From: Flavobacteriales bacterium UBA720
GTDB lineage: Bacteria > Bacteroidota > Bacteroidia > Flavobacteriales > Weeksellaceae
Assembly: GCA_002297505.1 (NCBI GenBank)
Contig: DBLQ01000034.1
Location: 1-26,292 of the forward strand
Direction: 5' to 3'
Length of the DNA stretch: 26,292 bases
A program made the translations under genes and the position numbers. The notes under the pieces were generated by a model. It was given only the letters and a program-made list of their open reading frames with translations, was not told where the DNA came from and did no database searches. Positions 24,025-26,292 of the stretch are shown here, one piece after another; positions within the stretch are counted from its first letter, which is position 1, and the number at the start of each line of letters is the position of its first letter.

Positions 24025-24558
24025 ATGAAAAAACAAATTTTGAGAATGTTTTCATTAATACTTTTCTTGTATTCTTTCATTTGTTTTTCACAAATTAAAG
24101 TTGATAATAGTCAACAAAAAATAAAGAGAAAAGTTTATAAGATTGATAGTCTTAATAATTCAATTATTGATTCAACTTCAATAATAATGCTTGATAGTAT
24201 CAATGTGAAAGTTTTTAAATTTGATAATAAGATAGTTACTCAAAATTATATATTAGGAAATCGAAGTACAAATTTTGAAATCAAATACTACTTTAAAAAC
24301 GATGATTTATTTTTCGTTAAAATTGAAGAGCAACATCCACATTTAAGTGATTTAAAAAGACATTCTGAATATTATATTTCTGACGATAAAATCTATTCTA
24401 AAAATTACTTCCAAAATATGAGAATTTGCTTACCAATTTCTGTTGAGGATATGATGAATGGAATTGGTTATAATAATCAACTAACTGAAAAGTTTGTGCA
24501 GAAATATGTTTTTAAACTTTACAAAAAAATTAAAAAACTCAAGCCAAAATATTACTAA
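24025..24558 (+). CDS. Small AT-rich secreted protein of unknown function
   Basis: A 177-residue protein with a signal peptide ending FICFSQ. It starts 5 nt after the aminotransferase stop, so it is probably co-transcribed. The body is rich in Lys, Asn, Ile and Tyr and has no recognisable motif; the C-terminus is strongly basic (KLYKKIKKLKPKYY). The gene is much poorer in GC than its neighbours: 24 G or C among the 120 bases of 24121-24240. Its last 20 bases overlap the end of the convergent AraC gene. I do not recognise it. Confidence 0.75.
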   Translation: MKKQILRMFSLILFLYSFICFSQIKVDNSQQKIKRKVYKIDSLNNSIIDSTSIIMLDSINVKVFKFDNKIVTQNYILGNRSTNFEIKYYFKNDDLFFVKIEEQHPHLSDLKRHSEYYISDDKIYSKNYFQNMRICLPISVEDMMNGIGYNNQLTEKFVQKYVFKLYKKIKKLKPKYY

Positions 24559-25411
24559 ACTCCTTCCGATACTGCGACGGACTTTTCTGTGTATGTTCTT
24601 TGAAAGTTTTATTGAAGTAACTGAAATTATTAAATCCACTGTCAAAACAAACTTCCGTGATGCTCATCGGCTGTTCTGCCAGCAGTTTCAGCGAATGCGT
24701 GATTCGATATTCATTCACAAACTGTGTAAAGGTTTTATTCGTGATTTTCTTGAAATACCGGCAAAACGAAGGCACCGTCATATTGGATAGTTCCGCCACG
24801 GTTTCCAAAGTAATGGGCTCCTTGAAATGGTCTTTTACATAATTGAAAATCACACTGATCCGGTCATTGTCCTCCTTCTGAGTCTGCAGATAATATTTTG
24901 AAGCGTTAAGGATTTTGTAATCCTGAGTCTGAGAAAGCTCATCCAGAATCTCTACCAAAATCATCAGTTTGGTCAGGGAATTGGCTTCTGTCAACGCATC
25001 AATTTTGGATTTCAAGGCTTTTTTAACTGCTTCGCCATAGACAATTCCGCTTTTTGCTTTTTCCAATAATGCTGAAATCCGCATCATTTCCGGCGCTTTC
25101 AAAAACTGCGGACCCAAAAAATCCATTGAAAACTGGATCACCACTTCGTATTCATTTTTGGTGTTTTCATTGGTCATTCCGCAATGCGGAAGATCGCTGC
25201 CAATCAGGATCAAATCGCCGTCCGTAAAGTATGATATATTGCTTCCGATCTGTCTTTTGCCCGAACCTTTGTGTACATAGATCAGCTCAATTTCGGGATG
25301 ATAATGCCAGAAATTACTTTTGATGTTCTCGTCGCGGCCGTACCTGAGGCAGGTAAAACTGCTGCCGACGTCGGGTCTCACGGATTCTAAAACAGGACTG
25401 TAGTGTTTCAT
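24539..25411 (-). CDS. AraC-family transcriptional regulator
   Basis: A 290-residue regulator. The N-terminal cupin domain (about 20-100) has FWHYHPEIELIYVHKGSG (H36, H38) and SDLPHCG (H76), suggesting a small-molecule or metal ligand. A C-terminal double helix-turn-helix domain (about 183-290) contains ITLETVAELSNMTVPSFCRYF and the signature CFDSGFNNFSYFNKTFKEHTQKSPSQYR. Members of this type often control sugar or stress genes and themselves. A direct repeat (ATGTTAAT, 25515-25522 and 25532-25539) lies upstream and is a possible site. The 3' end overlaps the convergent gene by 20 nt. The divergent neighbour at 25628 is a possible target. Confidence 0.95.
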   Translation of the reverse strand: MKHYSPVLESVRPDVGSSFTCLRYGRDENIKSNFWHYHPEIELIYVHKGSGKRQIGSNISYFTDGDLILIGSDLPHCGMTNENTKNEYEVVIQFSMDFLGPQFLKAPEMMRISALLEKAKSGIVYGEAVKKALKSKIDALTEANSLTKLMILVEILDELSQTQDYKILNASKYYLQTQKEDNDRISVIFNYVKDHFKEPITLETVAELSNMTVPSFCRYFKKITNKTFTQFVNEYRITHSLKLLAEQPMSITEVCFDSGFNNFSYFNKTFKEHTQKSPSQYRKEFSNILA

Positions 25412-25465
25412 CAGGAAACTATTTAAGATGGAATTGGACTATTATGATATCTAGATTTCGCATTA

Positions 25466-25473
25466 CAAAGATA
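25466..25473 (-). promoter_or_regulatory. -7 promoter motif of the AraC-family gene
   Basis: On the minus strand it reads TATCTTTG, an exact TAnnTTTG, 54 nt before the ATG at 25411. The -33 region is weak. Confidence 0.5.
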
Positions 25474-25514
25474 ATCAATAAATCATAAATATGTTTTATA
25501 TTGTCAAAATATTG

Positions 25515-25539
25515 ATGTTAATAATTACTTAATGTTAAT
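25515..25539. repeat. Direct repeat in the AraC-side intergenic region
   Basis: ATGTTAAT occurs at 25515-25522 and 25532-25539, a 17-bp period. It lies between the two divergent promoters and could be a pair of half-sites for the AraC regulator. Chance is not excluded in this AT-rich sequence. Confidence 0.3.
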
Positions 25540-25564
25540 ATAGAACATGTTTTTGAAAATTGTA

Positions 25565-25598
25565 TTGTATCCTGACGACCTAAGGCTGGCTAACTTTG
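25565..25598 (+). promoter_or_regulatory. Promoter of the last secreted-protein gene
   Basis: TTG (25565-25567), a 23-nt spacer and TAACTTTG (25591-25598), an exact TAnnTTTG, 29 nt before the ATG at 25628. It lies within a longer open frame and so supports the shorter start. Confidence 0.6.
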
Positions 25599-25627
25599 CT
25601 TCATCATTAATCAGTAAATCAACCATT

Positions 25628-26224
25628 ATGAAATCTATATTAAAATTAAGTCTTTTAGCCGGCGCATTGTTCTTTTCAGTTTCCTTGTCTGCGAAAGATA
25701 AATTGTTCTCAATGGCATTGACAGAAGCCAATACCAATACGCTGAAATTTGAAATCTTCAACGCAGAGAATGTTTCCATCTATTTCTATAATGACAGAAA
25801 GGATGAGATCTATTCCGAGAATACGGGAAACAGCGAGAATATCAGCAAGACTTATGATCTTTCGACACTGGCGGAAGGCGATTATTATCTGGTAGCCGAA
25901 TCAGAATTTAAAATAGAAAAATATAAAGTGACGATTGGTAAAAATGGCGCTGTCAATGCTTCTAAAACGCCTATCGCAGCTTTCAGCAAACCGGCATATA
26001 CCATTGAGAATAACATTGTGAAGCTTCACATGGATGGTGTAGAAAATGGTGTTAATGTCACTATCTCCGACCTTGCCAACACAGAATATTACAACAGAAC
26101 TGTGAAAGCGGCTAATGGTGAAATCAATCTTAAATTTGATCTTAACCCGAATAATTCTCCGGCATACGTTATCAGTGTAGAAAGAGACGGCGATGTTTTC
26201 AACCGCATGATTACTTTGAAATAG
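25628..26224 (+). CDS. Small secreted protein with two predicted beta-domains
   Basis: A 198-residue protein. The signal peptide (LSLLAGALFFSVSLSA) is probably cleaved before KDKLF. Two regions of alternating beta-strand pattern follow (about 30-105, with FEIFNAENVSIYFYND, and about 115-198, with IVKLHMDGVENGVNVTI). They suggest two immunoglobulin-like or sorting-like domains. No catalytic motif is seen. The frame is open from 25547, but the promoter motif at 25591-25598 and the signal peptide favour 25628. It is divergent from the AraC-type regulator, which may control it. The function is unknown. Confidence 0.8.
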   Translation: MKSILKLSLLAGALFFSVSLSAKDKLFSMALTEANTNTLKFEIFNAENVSIYFYNDRKDEIYSENTGNSENISKTYDLSTLAEGDYYLVAESEFKIEKYKVTIGKNGAVNASKTPIAAFSKPAYTIENNIVKLHMDGVENGVNVTISDLANTEYYNRTVKAANGEINLKFDLNPNNSPAYVISVERDGDVFNRMITLK

Positions 26225-26278
26225 TTTCTCAAAACTAAGGTTATATATTATTTTCGAAAAGAAATTAACGGTTATGAA

Positions 26279-26292
26279 AGATCGGAAGAGCG
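26279..26292. other. Sequencing-adapter sequence at the contig end
   Basis: The final 14 bases, AGATCGGAAGAGCG, equal the start of the common Illumina TruSeq adapter. They are not genomic. An ATG at 26274 just before them may be the start of the next gene, cut off here. Confidence 0.9.

Noticed and set aside
25586..25600. CTGGCTAACTTTGCT as a sigma-54 promoter
   Set aside because: The GG-to-GC spacing is 8 nt rather than 10; it fits the TAACTTTG -7 motif better.

Overview
The window reads as one contig from a flavobacterium, most like Chryseobacterium or a relative in the Weeksellaceae. The evidence is the Bacteroidota-type promoter motif (TAnnTTTG near -7, TTTG near -33) in front of several genes, few recognisable Shine-Dalgarno sites, a type IX secretion (T9SS) sorting domain, a TonB-dependent receptor, several lipoproteins and flavobacterial-style housekeeping proteins. 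Both ends are artificial: the first gene is cut at base 1, and the last 14 bases equal the start of the common Illumina adapter.

Left part (1-9153), envelope genes. It holds the tail of a repetitive, probably secreted protein; a TonB-dependent receptor; a convergent gene fusing an HD phosphohydrolase to a PycTM membrane domain; a short GC-rich islet; a 1,225-residue fusion of a calcineurin-type phosphatase, a kinase-like middle and an Omp85-like barrel; a translationally coupled GNAT acetyltransferase; and a lipoprotein.

Middle part (9327-19588), mainly housekeeping. It holds queA (queuosine), a DUF349 repeat protein, a T9SS-exported endonuclease I, the purC-purF operon (with an Fe-S type PurF), ndk and typA. 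Most are separated by clear intrinsic terminators. Between purF and ndk the minus strand carries a sigma-54-like -24/-12 element followed about 70 nt later by a hairpin and six U, which together predict an undescribed small RNA of about 68 nt.

Right part (19672-26224), envelope and accessory genes. It holds a GHL10 lipoprotein whose promoter overlaps the typA terminator and predicts a nearly leaderless mRNA; an AT-rich pocket with an ATG-less hypothetical gene; a three-gene run (S41 peptidase, aminotransferase with a Tat-like signal, small secreted protein); an AraC-type regulator; and a small secreted protein.

Genes that plausibly act together are purC with purF (purine synthesis, feeding nucleotides that Ndk interconverts), the phosphatase fusion with its GNAT partner, and the S41-aminotransferase-hypothetical run. 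I saw no tRNA, rRNA, CRISPR array, insertion sequence or prophage genes.
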